A stretch of 64,000 nucleotides of DNA from CAZIRF01 sp964541755 (GTDB taxonomy: Bacteria > Spirochaetota > Spirochaetia > Treponematales > Breznakiellaceae): positions 1-64,000 of the forward strand of contig CAZIRF010000006.1 of the NCBI GenBank assembly GCA_964541755.1. Direction: 5' to 3'. Positions 16,894 through 26,407 of this stretch are shown here, piece by piece; position 1 is the first letter of the stretch, and every line of letters begins with the position of its first letter. The notes beneath the pieces were generated by a model. The model saw nothing but the letters and a program-made list of their open reading frames with translations. It ran no database searches and had not been told where the DNA came from. Made by a program: the position numbers and the translations under genes.

Positions 16894-18399
16894 ATGCGAA
16901 TTTTAAGCATTCTGATAATCAGTCTATTGCTGATTCCGCCACTCTTTGCGGATGATACGGGTAGCGATCTGGCGGCGGATTCCCCTTCGACAGGATCCGG
17001 AGACTCTTTGACAGAGGCGAAGAGCGACCGTGATGAGGCGGCTTCAAGAAACCGCGAGGTAATCCTCTATGGCACCGATGTGGAGATACTTTCCCTTACG
17101 GAGATCCTCAAGGAATCGGGAGATACCAGCCTTGATACGGATTTGGCAAGACTCCTCGCGGCCACAGGCAATGCGAAACTGCAAGAGGCAGTGTATGACT
17201 ATTTCCTCTCCCGCTTTGATTCCAATAAAAGCGCTACCCCGATTTCCGATGATGTACGTGGCCTTATTGATAGCTTTTCCCTGGAGGTCTTGTCCTATTG
17301 GGATCAATATCGCGAATCGATCATTGAACGGGCCAGTCGATACCTTGGCCAGCGCCAGGAGCGCAAGGCCATTGATCCTCTTTTGAGTCTTTTGGAGGAT
17401 GGCAGTCTTGCCATGCGCCCGGTGCTTGTCCGTGTTCTTGGTCAAATCGGGGGGGAGGGTATAGCCGCGCCACTAATCGCCTGGCTTGAAAGGAACAATC
17501 CTTCTTCGACCTTGAAAAACGAAATATATCGGGCCTTGGGGTCTACTCAGGACCGTGAGCACGCCAGCCCCTTTATCCTGGCCTCCCTTGAGGACGAGTA
17601 CGCGAGTCCTACCGAGAAAATGGCCTTGCTCGATGCTGCGGGGACGCTGGAGGATCCGTCTCTTTTACCAGCCATGCTTGTCTTACTCTCCGATGCCGAT
17701 GCGAATGTTCGAGCGAGTGTTGTCGCCTCGCTGGGTGCTTATGTGGGCGAAGATGTTGACCGTGCATTGCTGGATGCCTTTCGCGACAACTTCTACAAGA
17801 CGCGAATAGCTGCAGCGAAAGCGGTATCCACGCGTAAACTTGAAGAGGCTATTCCCTATTTGATCTTTCGCGCTCAAAGGGATAGCGTCATGTCTGTTCA
17901 ATTGGCTGCCATAGATGCTCTTTCCAACTATGATACCAGCGAAATTCGGGAGGCCTTGAGCAAGATACTCACCCACGATCTCAAGGGAGATGCCGTTCGT
18001 GCCGCTTCTGCGCGTGCCCTGCTTGCTATAGACCACGACAGTTTTATCCCTGCGGTGATTGAGGTCATGGAGACTGCCGTACAGGGAAAGAAGCAGAAAC
18101 CCCTGTACCACGAATTGGCCCGGTTTATCAGTATCAAGGAATTTGAAGGGGCGCTGGATTTGGCGTCCCGTTTGATAGTTTCTCCGGTAATCACCGACCG
18201 TCATTATGCGCTCAATCTGATTCGCAGCAATCGCCTGGGTGCTCTGTACCCGAAGGTGAAGGAGCTCGATACCGGGAAGACCGACAGCCTTGCCAGAAAG
18301 GCCCGTCTTGTTCGGGAAGCCCTGGAAGAGCAAAACCTTGTCGCCCCCGAAGATATGGAAGATGACGAAGAAAACCCGTCAGAAACCCCGCTTGAGTGA
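16894..18399 (+). CDS. Exported HEAT-repeat protein
   Basis: The 501-aa product has an N-terminal signal sequence (MRILSILIISLLLIPPLFA, cleavage likely after FADD), a short acidic Ser/Asp-rich linker, then a run of HEAT-like helical repeats from about residue 100 to 470, each with a pattern such as RPVLVRVLGQIGGEGIAAPLIAWL and DANVRASVVASLGAYV. Such repeats form curved scaffolds for protein contacts. It therefore probably works in the periplasm as a binding scaffold; the partner is unknown. The ATG at 16894 is one base after the tgt stop. The C-terminus is acidic (EDMEDDEENPSETPLE). Upstream in-frame starts lie inside tgt and would bury the signal peptide. Confidence 0.8.
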   Translation: MRILSILIISLLLIPPLFADDTGSDLAADSPSTGSGDSLTEAKSDRDEAASRNREVILYGTDVEILSLTEILKESGDTSLDTDLARLLAATGNAKLQEAVYDYFLSRFDSNKSATPISDDVRGLIDSFSLEVLSYWDQYRESIIERASRYLGQRQERKAIDPLLSLLEDGSLAMRPVLVRVLGQIGGEGIAAPLIAWLERNNPSSTLKNEIYRALGSTQDREHASPFILASLEDEYASPTEKMALLDAAGTLEDPSLLPAMLVLLSDADANVRASVVASLGAYVGEDVDRALLDAFRDNFYKTRIAAAKAVSTRKLEEAIPYLIFRAQRDSVMSVQLAAIDALSNYDTSEIREALSKILTHDLKGDAVRAASARALLAIDHDSFIPAVIEVMETAVQGKKQKPLYHELARFISIKEFEGALDLASRLIVSPVITDRHYALNLIRSNRLGALYPKVKELDTGKTDSLARKARLVREALEEQNLVAPEDMEDDEENPSETPLE

Positions 18400-18405
18400 G
18401 AGGCT

Positions 18406-18446
18406 CGACTGCGCTCGGTATCGCAGGTACGAAGAGAGCGCAGTCG
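18406..18446. terminator. Bidirectional hairpin between convergent genes
   Basis: CGACTGCGCTC (18406-18416) and GAGCGCAGTCG (18436-18446) form a perfect 11-bp stem with a 19-base loop, between the ends of the HEAT gene and the VWA gene. There is no good T-run on either side, so termination strength is uncertain. Confidence 0.55.
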
Positions 18447-18451
18447 GGTAA

Positions 18452-20518
18452 TTAGCGCTGGGGGATTCCCGTCTGTTGATGTTCAATGGAACGCAAGAAG
18501 CGGTTGAGTTTTTCCAAGGGGTCCTCGTATCGATCAATGCGGAACCATACCTTGTAGCCCTTTGCCGAGACTATGTCTATGCGTTTCCCGATACAATCCT
18601 CAATAACTGAAGATTCAGCGTTGGGGAAGAACTCCGGTTTGTGTATTGTCAGGTGGCACTGCTCTCCATCAAAATGGACCTTTGCAATACGCTCGGGGAA
18701 GCGGACGATGAATACGAGGAAATCCGAATTGCCGCCACCCAAACTCAATTTGCCTCCGGCCTTGAGGAGGTGGACATTCCTTCTGCCAATTGCGGTGTTC
18801 TGATCATTGACAAAGAGCGAGAGCATGATGCGCTCTTCGTGCTTGCGTACCGGGAAGTCTTCGGAGACCGGCATGTTGCGCATAAGCGGGGAAGAAGCGC
18901 CGGCGGCGGCCATCGCAGTACTCGATGTGGCGGCTCCCTGTGTGTTTGTGCCTGTTTGATTTGCAGTGTTATTGGCTTTTGAGCTTTCGCCGTCATTCAT
19001 GGCAGATGATCTGGCGTTACGTTCAGTGGCAACAGGGGTTCGGGAATTACGGTCTTGAACTCCATCAGCGGCAGATTTTCCGCGATCGGGGCTATCGCTG
19101 TGTCGGGCCGAATTGGTGGAACGATACACTGCCTTTGCAGGGCTCGAGAGTGAGCGTCGGAAGCTTACGAGAATCAATATGGCAAGAGCCAGGGCCAAAA
19201 TGATACCCGCGACAAGCAGAAGACTGCTCCAGAACCGGCTGCTGCCCTTTGAAGCCTTGCCGATCAACTCAAGCTGTATATCGGAAACGCTGGGGTGAAT
19301 TTTTGTTTCCCCGGCAAAGCGGGCACGCACAGAGAGGCTCTGTACGCCGGGATATACGCTGTCATCGAGAGCAACCTTGAAGGCGAGTTTTTTTTGTGTG
19401 CCGGGCTTTATACTGGCGAGCAGTGGTTTTTCCAGTATGTTCTTCCCGTTGGCGAGAAGCTCACGACACTCGAACATCAGTACATCACTGCCTGTATTGT
19501 TCACAAGAATCGGGATAGCAAAGCGATAGCGAACCCTGCCCAAGTCATTGGGCCAGGCGATAATGAGCTCGTTGAGGGGGAGGGCAACGGAATCTTGTCC
19601 CCCGGTTGTTTCGTCAATGTCATGGAGTTCTGCCGGGAGGACATCGGCTACCGTGTCGCTCGTATCAAAGCCGCCATCGGGGCCGGGACTTTCTTCCTGA
19701 GAGCCATCGTCCGTATCCTCGTCGGGAAGCTTTGCCGCGCTATCGCTGCGGGAAGAAGCGTCTGCGGGCCCTGATGTTGGCGTTTCGTGAGACGCACCCT
19801 GCGTCTGTCGGTCAGAGGTCCGGTCTTCCCGCTCTCTGGTATCTGTCTCCTCTCCGGGAAGGTCTGCGCCGCCCCGGGCCACGCTTTCGCCGCCGTCGAT
19901 CGGGGATGGATCACCTGAGCCATCCCCTGTCGCATTTTGGTTAGCGATGGTACTGTCGCTGTTTGCCATCGAATCGGCTGTTTGCTGCCAAGGTGTTTTG
20001 AGGTAGAGAAAGTCCCATCCATTGCCCTTGAGCTCCAAGGCACTTTGCTCTATACGGGCTTTTGCCTCTGCAGGCGTGAGCGCCGCGTTCTGGCTCTCCG
20101 GTCCGGCGACATGTTCACCATCACTGATAATGACCAAGGTTTTTGCACGGTATGTCGGGAGTTGCTTGAGGTATTGCGCGGTCCAATCAAGTGCTTTGAT
20201 GACATCGGACCAGGGTTCAAGGGGGTAGAGAAGAAGCAGGTGTGTCGCTATGGTTTCGATATCCGCGGGGCTCTCCACTTTTCGCGACAGTTCTAGGCGC
20301 GGCTCTTCTGCAAATGAAACAATATGAACGGTATCGCCATCCGAAACGCGTGAAGAGAGCAGGGGTTGTATCACCGCAGTCCCCAGTGTTTCGAAGTGTG
20401 CGAACATGCTGGCAGAGGTATCCAGAAGGACTACGATATCCCTTGGGGCGTCCGCCGCCTGGACTCCTGTCAATATCAACAGGCTCATCAGGAGCGATAC
20501 GATGTGCTTGCGCGTCAT
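18452..20518 (-). CDS. VWA-domain membrane protein with possible FHA-like C-terminus
   Basis: The 688-aa protein begins with a signal sequence (MTRKHIVSLLMSLLILTGVQAAD) and a von Willebrand A domain whose metal site is intact (DTSAS, DxSxS pattern, near residue 33, and SDGE later). A Ser/Asp/Gly-rich linker (about 190-290) follows, then a beta-sandwich-like region, one TM helix (about 418-442, LLLVAGIILALALAILILV), a second hydrophilic linker, and a C-terminal domain of about 110 residues with IGRRNVHLLKAGGKLSLGGG that resembles an FHA fold. The VWA would be outside the membrane and the tail in the cytoplasm. GGAG precedes the ATG. Ligand and phosphopeptide binding are inferred. An inverted repeat at 20545-20559 lies just upstream. 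Confidence 0.75.
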   Translation of the reverse strand: MTRKHIVSLLMSLLILTGVQAADAPRDIVVLLDTSASMFAHFETLGTAVIQPLLSSRVSDGDTVHIVSFAEEPRLELSRKVESPADIETIATHLLLLYPLEPWSDVIKALDWTAQYLKQLPTYRAKTLVIISDGEHVAGPESQNAALTPAEAKARIEQSALELKGNGWDFLYLKTPWQQTADSMANSDSTIANQNATGDGSGDPSPIDGGESVARGGADLPGEETDTREREDRTSDRQTQGASHETPTSGPADASSRSDSAAKLPDEDTDDGSQEESPGPDGGFDTSDTVADVLPAELHDIDETTGGQDSVALPLNELIIAWPNDLGRVRYRFAIPILVNNTGSDVLMFECRELLANGKNILEKPLLASIKPGTQKKLAFKVALDDSVYPGVQSLSVRARFAGETKIHPSVSDIQLELIGKASKGSSRFWSSLLLVAGIILALALAILILVSFRRSLSSPAKAVYRSTNSARHSDSPDRGKSAADGVQDRNSRTPVATERNARSSAMNDGESSKANNTANQTGTNTQGAATSSTAMAAAGASSPLMRNMPVSEDFPVRKHEERIMLSLFVNDQNTAIGRRNVHLLKAGGKLSLGGGNSDFLVFIVRFPERIAKVHFDGEQCHLTIHKPEFFPNAESSVIEDCIGKRIDIVSAKGYKVWFRIDRYEDPLEKLNRFLRSIEHQQTGIPQR

Positions 20519-20544
20519 GCTTTCTCTCCACTTGAGGCGCTCCG

Positions 20545-20559
20545 GACACGAATCGTGTC
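20545..20559. promoter_or_regulatory. 15-bp perfect inverted repeat upstream of the VWA gene
   Basis: GACACGA and TCGTGTC flank a single A, 27 bases before the VWA-gene ATG (minus strand). The symmetry and position suit an operator for a dimeric regulator, but a small RNA hairpin is also possible. No clear promoter was found in this 230-base gap. Confidence 0.4.
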
Positions 20560-20696
20560 TCGAGAACGCTGCTTTTGAATGAATCCGGGCTGTGGGCCTT
20601 TGGGCCCGGTATCCCGGTGGTCTTTACCACTTTATCACATAAGGGCGGCCGGATAAAGGCCGATTGGCGTTTTCGTCGATCCCCTTTTCTGTACAA

Positions 20697-20726
20697 ACAA
20701 AAAAGACCCCGTCCTGGACGGGGCCA
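20697..20726 (-). terminator. Intrinsic terminator of the giant greA gene
   Basis: Read on the minus strand, GCCCCGTCC-A-GGACGGGGT forms a 9-bp stem with minimal loop followed by CTTTTTTGTTTG. It lies 22 bases after the greA stop, a textbook arrangement. Confidence 0.88.
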
Positions 20727-20747
20727 AAAGCTGCATGCTTGGCGCTG

Positions 20748-23438
20748 CTACTCGATTTTTACCGCTTCAATGGCCGTAAGCACATAGTTCAAGTCAATAT
20801 CACCAATTTTGAAGTTGAACTTTTCCTTGAGCTTGCGATTCATGATGGAGGCCCCGAAGGGCGACAGATAGGAGATGATACCGTGGTCAGGATCGGATTC
20901 CCAGGGGCCAAGAATGGTGTAGACCTCTTCGACATTCTTGGTCGTATTCTGCAGGGTAACCTTGGCGCCAAAGCCGACACGTGCAGCACTGAAGGTCGAG
21001 GGGTCGAATATCTGGGCCCGGTCTATTTCATCCTTGAGCTTGGCCACCGTAACATTGAGTATGTCCTGTTTCTCCTTGGCCGCCTTGTACTCGGCGTTTT
21101 CGCGAAGGTCGCCCTGGGCCAAGGCACTGGCGATTTCTCTGGAGTTCTCCGGGACTTCCACATCGATGATGTGTTGAAGCTGTTTTTCCTTTTCGATAAG
21201 TTTTGACTGGGTAACCATGAGACCACGGGTAACGATGGATTTCTCTTCCGTTCCGTAAAATTTGAACTTGGGGAAGCGGGAGAGAATGGTATTGCGAATC
21301 CTCATTTTTATTCCCGCATCGAGATCGCGGACATCTTCAATCAAGGTGTACAGACGGGTGATACCGTCTTCGTCCACTTCCTTGATGTAGGCTTCGACAA
21401 TGCCGTCCTTGAAGAGGATGTTTTCCAGTTGGCGACTCGTCTTTCGGTTTTCGGTAGTGTTCTGGTGATTTTCGATCTCGCGATAGCAGGTTTGCAGTAT
21501 GTGTACCAAGGTTAGCAGCTGCTTTTCGTAGGAGATGCCGGCTTTCTCGAGCCAATCGGTCGTGGATTTTTCCTTGAAGAACCAGATGGCCGCTTCTTTG
21601 TATTCACGGTAATTCTCGTAAGAGTGTTGAACGAGGTGAATAATCCGATCTTCGAATGCTTCATGCTCAAGGCTGCTGATGATCGTGCTGTTGAGCGCCG
21701 TGGGGAAGAGCTTGACGAAGACATCGGGCCATTCGCTCACAAAGAGCTTGATATTGGAGAGGAACTGTTGGCGAAGTTGGCTGTCTTTGAGCTCAACATA
21801 GACGGCAACCGGATCGTTTATCTGTTCGAAGAGTTCGGAGAAATTGAACTGTAATCCGGTATTGAGGTGCTTGAAGCGCGTTACCAAGTCTTTAACGAGG
21901 AGGTAAGATGCGACGATGACTTCATTGGCCTGGTTGTAGGATTTGATCCATGCCGTAAAATAGCCAAACATTTCCAGGAAGTATTCGGAGTCAATATCCC
22001 CTTCGGCCATTTCGACAAATGCGCGGAGGGTGCTCACTCGCGTAAAGAAGTTGTGGGCGGCCTTGAACTCGTTGAAGAGCTTTTCGGGCAGGGTAATGGG
22101 GCGATCGCGTACGACAAATACGTCAATGTTGTCCTGGCTAACCCCGAATGAGGGATTGGTCTTGAGTATGTTGCGGGCCTTGGTGCTCCAGCTGGTCCAT
22201 TCGCCCGGAGAGAGTATGCCGGGGACGAGCTCTGCCTTTATGCGTTTGATATCACAGGCATTATCGAAGCTCTTGATAACAATTTTGAGGGTCCACTCGG
22301 GATCTTCCTTGACCTTTGCATGAAGGACATCTTTTTTCTTGGTTGCCTTGAGCACCCAAATGTGTTCCTTCCCAAGGCTCTGAAGGGCCCCGACGGCCAT
22401 CTTGAGGCTCATGGCATGTGCACGTTTTTTTGCAAAGTCGATAACGATCTCGTCGCCTTTAACCGACGCTATACGCCCGACACCCCATGTGCGATGGAAG
22501 ACAAAGTTGCCGGCGTCGAAGGAAATGTGTTTCTCGAAATCGGCGATAGCCTCGTGAACGTTACGCCAGTTTTGAGCGAGGTTGGATATGCGAATATACT
22601 CGTCAAGTTGGCTGTGCTCCGCGTGCTTTTCGCGGTAGCAATCGACCAGTTCCTTGCGGGCCAGGCTGTCTTTCTCGTCATACTGAAGTATGAGCTTGAG
22701 GAGCATGATTGAGGTTTCGATATCGCCGGAGGCGTGACAACTCTGAAAGAGCTCCTGGAGGAGTATGGCCGCCTTGTCCTCACTGATATTGCGGGCGGTC
22801 TTGGATTGGACGTGCAGGTAGAAGTCGATGTCGTTGGGCGCGAGCGCCACAAGGCGGGACCAGATATCGCGTACGTTGGAGAAGAGTTTTTTATTCAGAT
22901 AGCGGTGAATGGCCTTCTTGTAGAGGTCTACCGCTTCGTCCAGTTCGCCATTCTTTTCATGGTATTCGGCGAGGGTTTTGACGATCTCGGTTTCCTCGAA
23001 ATCCACCTTTATAAGGCGTTCCCAGATCGGGTAGACCTTCTCCATTTCATTTTCATTCTGATAGCACTCGGCGAGCATCTTGAGGGCGTACTTCGATTCG
23101 CCCCAATCGAGAATGCGTTCACAGAGGTGTTGGACAATGTTCCACTTGTGGTTGTCGACGAAGATGGTGATGAGGTTCACCATTGCACTGTCGTCGATGA
23201 TTTGACGCGAGAGGGTTATCATGCCGGAGATGTAGAGCGCGATGATGCTGTTGCGGGTGTGCGACAGCTGCTCTTCGCAGACCTCTTTCAATTCGTCAAG
23301 GATCTTCTGTTCGCGGGCCGCCTTTATAATGGCGTCGAGCTCCTTGAAGTTATTGATGGAATAGTTGCTTATTGCAGCCCGGGTCCACTTCTCTTCATTG
23401 AGCATATCCTGGACGTTTTTCACGATAGAATCCGGCAT
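20748..23438 (-). CDS. greA: Giant transcript-cleavage factor GreA with N-terminal repeat region
   Basis: GreA rescues backtracked RNA polymerase by stimulating RNA cleavage. Only the last 150 of the 896 residues (from about 745) are the GreA proper: a coiled-coil with the acidic tip GDLRENAEY, matching the essential DxxE of E. coli GreA, and the C-terminal FKBP-like domain. The first 300 residues are TPR-like helical repeats (for example ALKMLAECYQNENEMEKVYPIWERL). Around residues 313-365 is a small beta domain, FHRTWGVGRIASVKGDEIVIDF, which resembles the polymerase-interacting CarD/TRCF module. GAGGAG lies before the ATG. This fusion is known in treponemes; what the N-terminus binds is unknown. 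The tip is complete, so cleavage activity is expected. Confidence 0.9.
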   Translation of the reverse strand: MPDSIVKNVQDMLNEEKWTRAAISNYSINNFKELDAIIKAAREQKILDELKEVCEEQLSHTRNSIIALYISGMITLSRQIIDDSAMVNLITIFVDNHKWNIVQHLCERILDWGESKYALKMLAECYQNENEMEKVYPIWERLIKVDFEETEIVKTLAEYHEKNGELDEAVDLYKKAIHRYLNKKLFSNVRDIWSRLVALAPNDIDFYLHVQSKTARNISEDKAAILLQELFQSCHASGDIETSIMLLKLILQYDEKDSLARKELVDCYREKHAEHSQLDEYIRISNLAQNWRNVHEAIADFEKHISFDAGNFVFHRTWGVGRIASVKGDEIVIDFAKKRAHAMSLKMAVGALQSLGKEHIWVLKATKKKDVLHAKVKEDPEWTLKIVIKSFDNACDIKRIKAELVPGILSPGEWTSWSTKARNILKTNPSFGVSQDNIDVFVVRDRPITLPEKLFNEFKAAHNFFTRVSTLRAFVEMAEGDIDSEYFLEMFGYFTAWIKSYNQANEVIVASYLLVKDLVTRFKHLNTGLQFNFSELFEQINDPVAVYVELKDSQLRQQFLSNIKLFVSEWPDVFVKLFPTALNSTIISSLEHEAFEDRIIHLVQHSYENYREYKEAAIWFFKEKSTTDWLEKAGISYEKQLLTLVHILQTCYREIENHQNTTENRKTSRQLENILFKDGIVEAYIKEVDEDGITRLYTLIEDVRDLDAGIKMRIRNTILSRFPKFKFYGTEEKSIVTRGLMVTQSKLIEKEKQLQHIIDVEVPENSREIASALAQGDLRENAEYKAAKEKQDILNVTVAKLKDEIDRAQIFDPSTFSAARVGFGAKVTLQNTTKNVEEVYTILGPWESDPDHGIISYLSPFGASIMNRKLKEKFNFKIGDIDLNYVLTAIEAVKIE

Positions 23439-23593
23439 TGTTCTGACTCCTCACCTGCATTACGTCTGTGTCGGGCACTTTTGCCGACATCTGTCTCGAA
23501 TGGCATTGCGTACACGCTTTGTATCGCGCCCGTCATGCCCTGTGTGGGAATCGCCTCTTGCGGCGACTTCCCGTAGATCCCGTCGGGTGTCAT

Positions 23594-24544
23594 TCAATCC
23601 ATGACACTACCCGTATATTGCTTGTAAATACCTTCATCGAGGAGCTTGATCTTCAAGAGTGTCTCTTGAATTCGAGCCCGATCTTCGCCGGTATTGACGT
23701 AGTGGTCGATCAACCAGAAGTACCGGTTGATAAGTCGGGGGACCAAGGTCCCCGCCTTGTCGCTGTGCAGTCGAACCTCGTTTTCCAAGGTGAATATCGA
23801 CTGTTTGAGCCTGCCCACTTCAATGGCGCGCAATTCGCGCTTTACATTGAACACATGCCAAATCGTGCCAAAGACCGGAATCCACTCTTCGAGCTCCGGA
23901 CTCTGCCAACCCAAGGTTTGAACCCTTTGGGCGAGGAGTCGTATCATGTCCGACTCCATATATCTGAGGTCTGTCGACCGCGGATCCAGAAAAAAGGCTT
24001 CGCGAAAGAGGGCCTTTGCCACGCGAACCTCGTTGATCAGCGCATTGACATCTGCCAATTCTGCAAGACAGGCCGCATCGTCCTTGCCAAGGCGAAGGGC
24101 CTCTTCAAGGTGTTTGAGCGCCTGTTCATAGTTGCCGGTCCACTTGTTGCAGCGGCCAAGCTGAACAAGAAGCCCGGGATCCCGTTGATCGCCTCCCTTT
24201 GCCTGTACGGCGGTAAAGCAGGCGAGGGCACTGGCAAACACGTAATGTCGTACCGCATAAATGCAGCGATCGCAGCTGTGTCCCAAGCGGTCGAGGAAAG
24301 AGAGAAAAGGCCCCCATTGGGCGAGGTAAAAATCTCCCCGTTCGCTGTTTTCGCTGATATCGGCCAGCTTTTTCTCCCGTTCCTTCCACCAATTGACGCA
24401 CTTGAGCGCGTACCGTACTTCCGCATGCTCCCAGTTGGAGCCGAGGGCTCTGTCCAAGATGTCGGAGGCGGCATCGAGGTCCGCGGCCTTGAGACTGTCA
24501 TATGCCTGCTGCAGGAATGCTTCCTCGATATTGTCTGTTCCCAT
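23594..24544 (-). CDS. TPR-containing protein of unknown function
   Basis: The 316-aa product has tetratricopeptide-like helices in its first half: AYDSLKAADLDAASDILDRAL, then GNYEQALKHLEEALRLGKDD and VRVAKALFREAFFLDP. The second half is a helical region rich in charged and aromatic residues without a recognised domain. No signal peptide, so it is cytoplasmic. I chose the ATG at 24544 because a consensus promoter (-10 at 24594-24599) overlaps the earlier in-frame ATG at 24595, which therefore cannot be in the mRNA. The gene precedes giant greA by 155 bases; that gap shows only a small TCGCC/GGCGA hairpin at 23551-23566. Function not assigned. Confidence 0.75.
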   Translation of the reverse strand: MGTDNIEEAFLQQAYDSLKAADLDAASDILDRALGSNWEHAEVRYALKCVNWWKEREKKLADISENSERGDFYLAQWGPFLSFLDRLGHSCDRCIYAVRHYVFASALACFTAVQAKGGDQRDPGLLVQLGRCNKWTGNYEQALKHLEEALRLGKDDAACLAELADVNALINEVRVAKALFREAFFLDPRSTDLRYMESDMIRLLAQRVQTLGWQSPELEEWIPVFGTIWHVFNVKRELRAIEVGRLKQSIFTLENEVRLHSDKAGTLVPRLINRYFWLIDHYVNTGEDRARIQETLLKIKLLDEGIYKQYTGSVMD

Positions 24545-24593
24545 GGTGTGGTTACGGTGTGGCAACCTGTTTTCCGAAGTCAACCGTCTGTCC

Positions 24594-24621
24594 ATTATAC
24601 CATTTTGTCCGGCTTAGTCAA
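24594..24621 (-). promoter_or_regulatory. Near-consensus sigma-70 promoter of the TPR gene
   Basis: On the minus strand TTGACT (24616-24621), 16-base spacer, TATAAT (24594-24599). Expected start is about 24587, leaving a leader of about 43 bases. The -35 overlaps the lnt stop codon, so the two genes are separately controlled. Confidence 0.8.
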
Positions 24622-26251
24622 TTGATAGGCTCCCGGCTGCCGGAGGGCGGCGAAAGTAATCGCGAATGAGCGATATAAAGAGCAGGAGGGCCAGGAGTAT
24701 GGGAAGCCAATCACCCAAAAGGAGGTAGAGGGTGGGGCCGCGGGATAGCTGAATGGGGATTTCCAAAGACAGGACCCCCTCCTGGAAATAGGGCAGGGTT
24801 TCATGTTGTCTCCCCTCTGCGTCAATAAAGGTGCTTACCCCGCTGTTTGTCGCCTGAACCATTCCCCGGCGTGTCTCAACGCTGCGAAAACGGGCGATGG
24901 CGAGGTGCTGCGTCTGCATCGAGACCTGGCGGGACCAGGAGACATTCGTGATATTGATGAGCAGGTCTGCTCCGCGAGCGACAAAGCCGCGGCAGACATC
25001 GGCGAATGCGTTTTCAAAACAGATGGGAACCCCGAAGCGAAGGGGGCGGCCCGAGGCGAGGGGAATCTCCATAATGACACTCTCGGTTCCCAGGCTCCAG
25101 GTGCTCTGAAGCCCGACATTCTTTTGCATGAACTCGCGTACTGCGGGTATCTCGAAAAAGGGAATGTACTCGGCGAAGGGGACGGGGTGTTGCTTCCCGT
25201 AGATACTTTGGACCGCTCCGTCGGGGGCAAGGAGTATGGCCGCATTAACGGCGGTAATGGGGTCGATGGTAAGGATGTGGGGCGCCCCGGTAAGAAGGGG
25301 AATACCGATTTCTTTGAGAAAGGGGATGAAGGGGTCTCCCTGCGGGATGCTGCTGTAGCGCCGTTTGGAGTGAACATAGGAGCGGTTGAGAAGGGTTTCC
25401 GACCAAACGACGAGGTCTGCACGGTTTTTGGTCCCCCTTTCGCTTGTTTTCTCCCCGAACCGGGTCAAGCCCTCTCGCGTAAGGCGTTGAGAGCTCGCAA
25501 TGACGGATTCTTCATTGCCGTACGTCCAGGAATCGGCATTCGCCTGAACCAGTACGAGCCGTGCGCTGTCGACTGTCTCGGTGGGAGCTATCAGCCTGAA
25601 TGCCCCGTAGGCCGGAATGTAGACCGCCATCGCGAGCACAAAGAGGCCAAAGGAGCGAAGCTCCCGTACGGGAGCCTTTCTGGCCATGACCAGTTCGGCG
25701 ATAAAGGCATTGACGGTGATAATAAAGAAACCCATACCCCAGATGCCGAAGGTATCGGCTGTCTGGATGAGCAGGGGAAAACGGTGGAAGCTGACAGCCA
25801 GTATGCCCCAGGGGTATCCCAAAAAGCCGATGGATTTGAGGAATTCCCACACGGTCCAGGTGGCGGCAAGGGCGAGAATGCGCCGTGTCGAAAAAAACGG
25901 CTGTGCCCGCGGGCATACTGCGTTCGAACGGGTGGAGAAGTGATATATGAAAGAAGCGATGAGAAGGTGGAGGAGGGCATAGGCAATGCTGGTTGATCCG
26001 ATTGTCCAAATGGCATAGTCCTCGAAAAACATGAGCCAGTAGCTGGTAGCGGCATGGCTGGTAAACCCGAAAAGCGCCCCCAGCAGAGCCGCTTCCCGTC
26101 TCGATGGGGCACTGCGTATTGCCAGCAGGTAGGGGACGAGGGCCAGGAATGCAGCGGGAAGGAAGCCGCTTACCAGGGCTTCGTTGGGTTGAACGAGAGT
26201 AAAGAGAAAACTTGAGGAAAGTATGAGGAGTATACGCCATAGTCTTTTCAT
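24614..26251 (-). CDS. lnt: Apolipoprotein N-acyltransferase
   Basis: Lnt adds the third acyl chain to the N-terminal cysteine of lipoproteins in the inner membrane. The 545-aa protein has an N-terminal block of about six TM helices (residues 1-215), a periplasmic nitrilase domain and a C-terminal TM helix (TLYLLLGDWLPILLALLLFI). The catalytic triad is present: Glu in VVWSETLL, Lys in YGKQHPVPFAEYIP, and Cys in VPICFENAF. Length fits the family. It would act on the lipoproteins encoded elsewhere in this window. An extended -10 box lies 6 bases before the ATG, predicting a leaderless mRNA. Confidence 0.95.
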   Translation of the reverse strand: MKRLWRILLILSSSFLFTLVQPNEALVSGFLPAAFLALVPYLLAIRSAPSRREAALLGALFGFTSHAATSYWLMFFEDYAIWTIGSTSIAYALLHLLIASFIYHFSTRSNAVCPRAQPFFSTRRILALAATWTVWEFLKSIGFLGYPWGILAVSFHRFPLLIQTADTFGIWGMGFFIITVNAFIAELVMARKAPVRELRSFGLFVLAMAVYIPAYGAFRLIAPTETVDSARLVLVQANADSWTYGNEESVIASSQRLTREGLTRFGEKTSERGTKNRADLVVWSETLLNRSYVHSKRRYSSIPQGDPFIPFLKEIGIPLLTGAPHILTIDPITAVNAAILLAPDGAVQSIYGKQHPVPFAEYIPFFEIPAVREFMQKNVGLQSTWSLGTESVIMEIPLASGRPLRFGVPICFENAFADVCRGFVARGADLLINITNVSWSRQVSMQTQHLAIARFRSVETRRGMVQATNSGVSTFIDAEGRQHETLPYFQEGVLSLEIPIQLSRGPTLYLLLGDWLPILLALLLFISLIRDYFRRPPAAGSLSID

Positions 26252-26257
26252 GTTGTT

Positions 26258-26266
26258 ATCGTATCA
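26258..26266 (-). promoter_or_regulatory. Extended -10 element of lnt
   Basis: Minus strand TGATACGAT (TGn plus TACGAT) followed by AACAAC and then the lnt ATG. No good -35 is present, which is normal for extended -10 promoters. The predicted start falls on the A of the ATG. Confidence 0.45.
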
Positions 26267-26344
26267 GATTTTTGGGAATCGGGGAGGGGGGGGCGGCTCT
26301 TTGCTGTACGATATGAGCCGCTTTCAACTGCCGGAAAGTTTTCA

Positions 26345-26373
26345 TTGAACATTCGATTTTTATCATATATTAT
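26345..26373 (+). promoter_or_regulatory. Sigma-70-like promoter of the GHMP kinase-surE operon
   Basis: TTGAAC (26345-26350), 17-base spacer, TATTAT (26368-26373). Predicted start is about 26380, so the in-frame starts at 26345 and 26372 would not be in the mRNA. Confidence 0.65.
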
Positions 26374-26407
26374 GGGTGCATCCGAAGATGAAGATGTGGG
26401 GGCGTTC

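Noticed and set aside
23439..23593. Terminator or promoter between the TPR gene and greA
   Set aside because: Only a 5-bp stem without T-run and no matching -35/-10 pair, so read-through from the TPR gene is as likely.
24545..24595. Earlier ATG at 24595 as start of the TPR gene
   Set aside because: It overlaps a TATAAT -10 box, so it would not be in the transcript.
24803..25996. A 397-codon frame antisense to lnt
   Set aside because: Mirror frame over catalytic-triad-bearing lnt; no evidence for translation.
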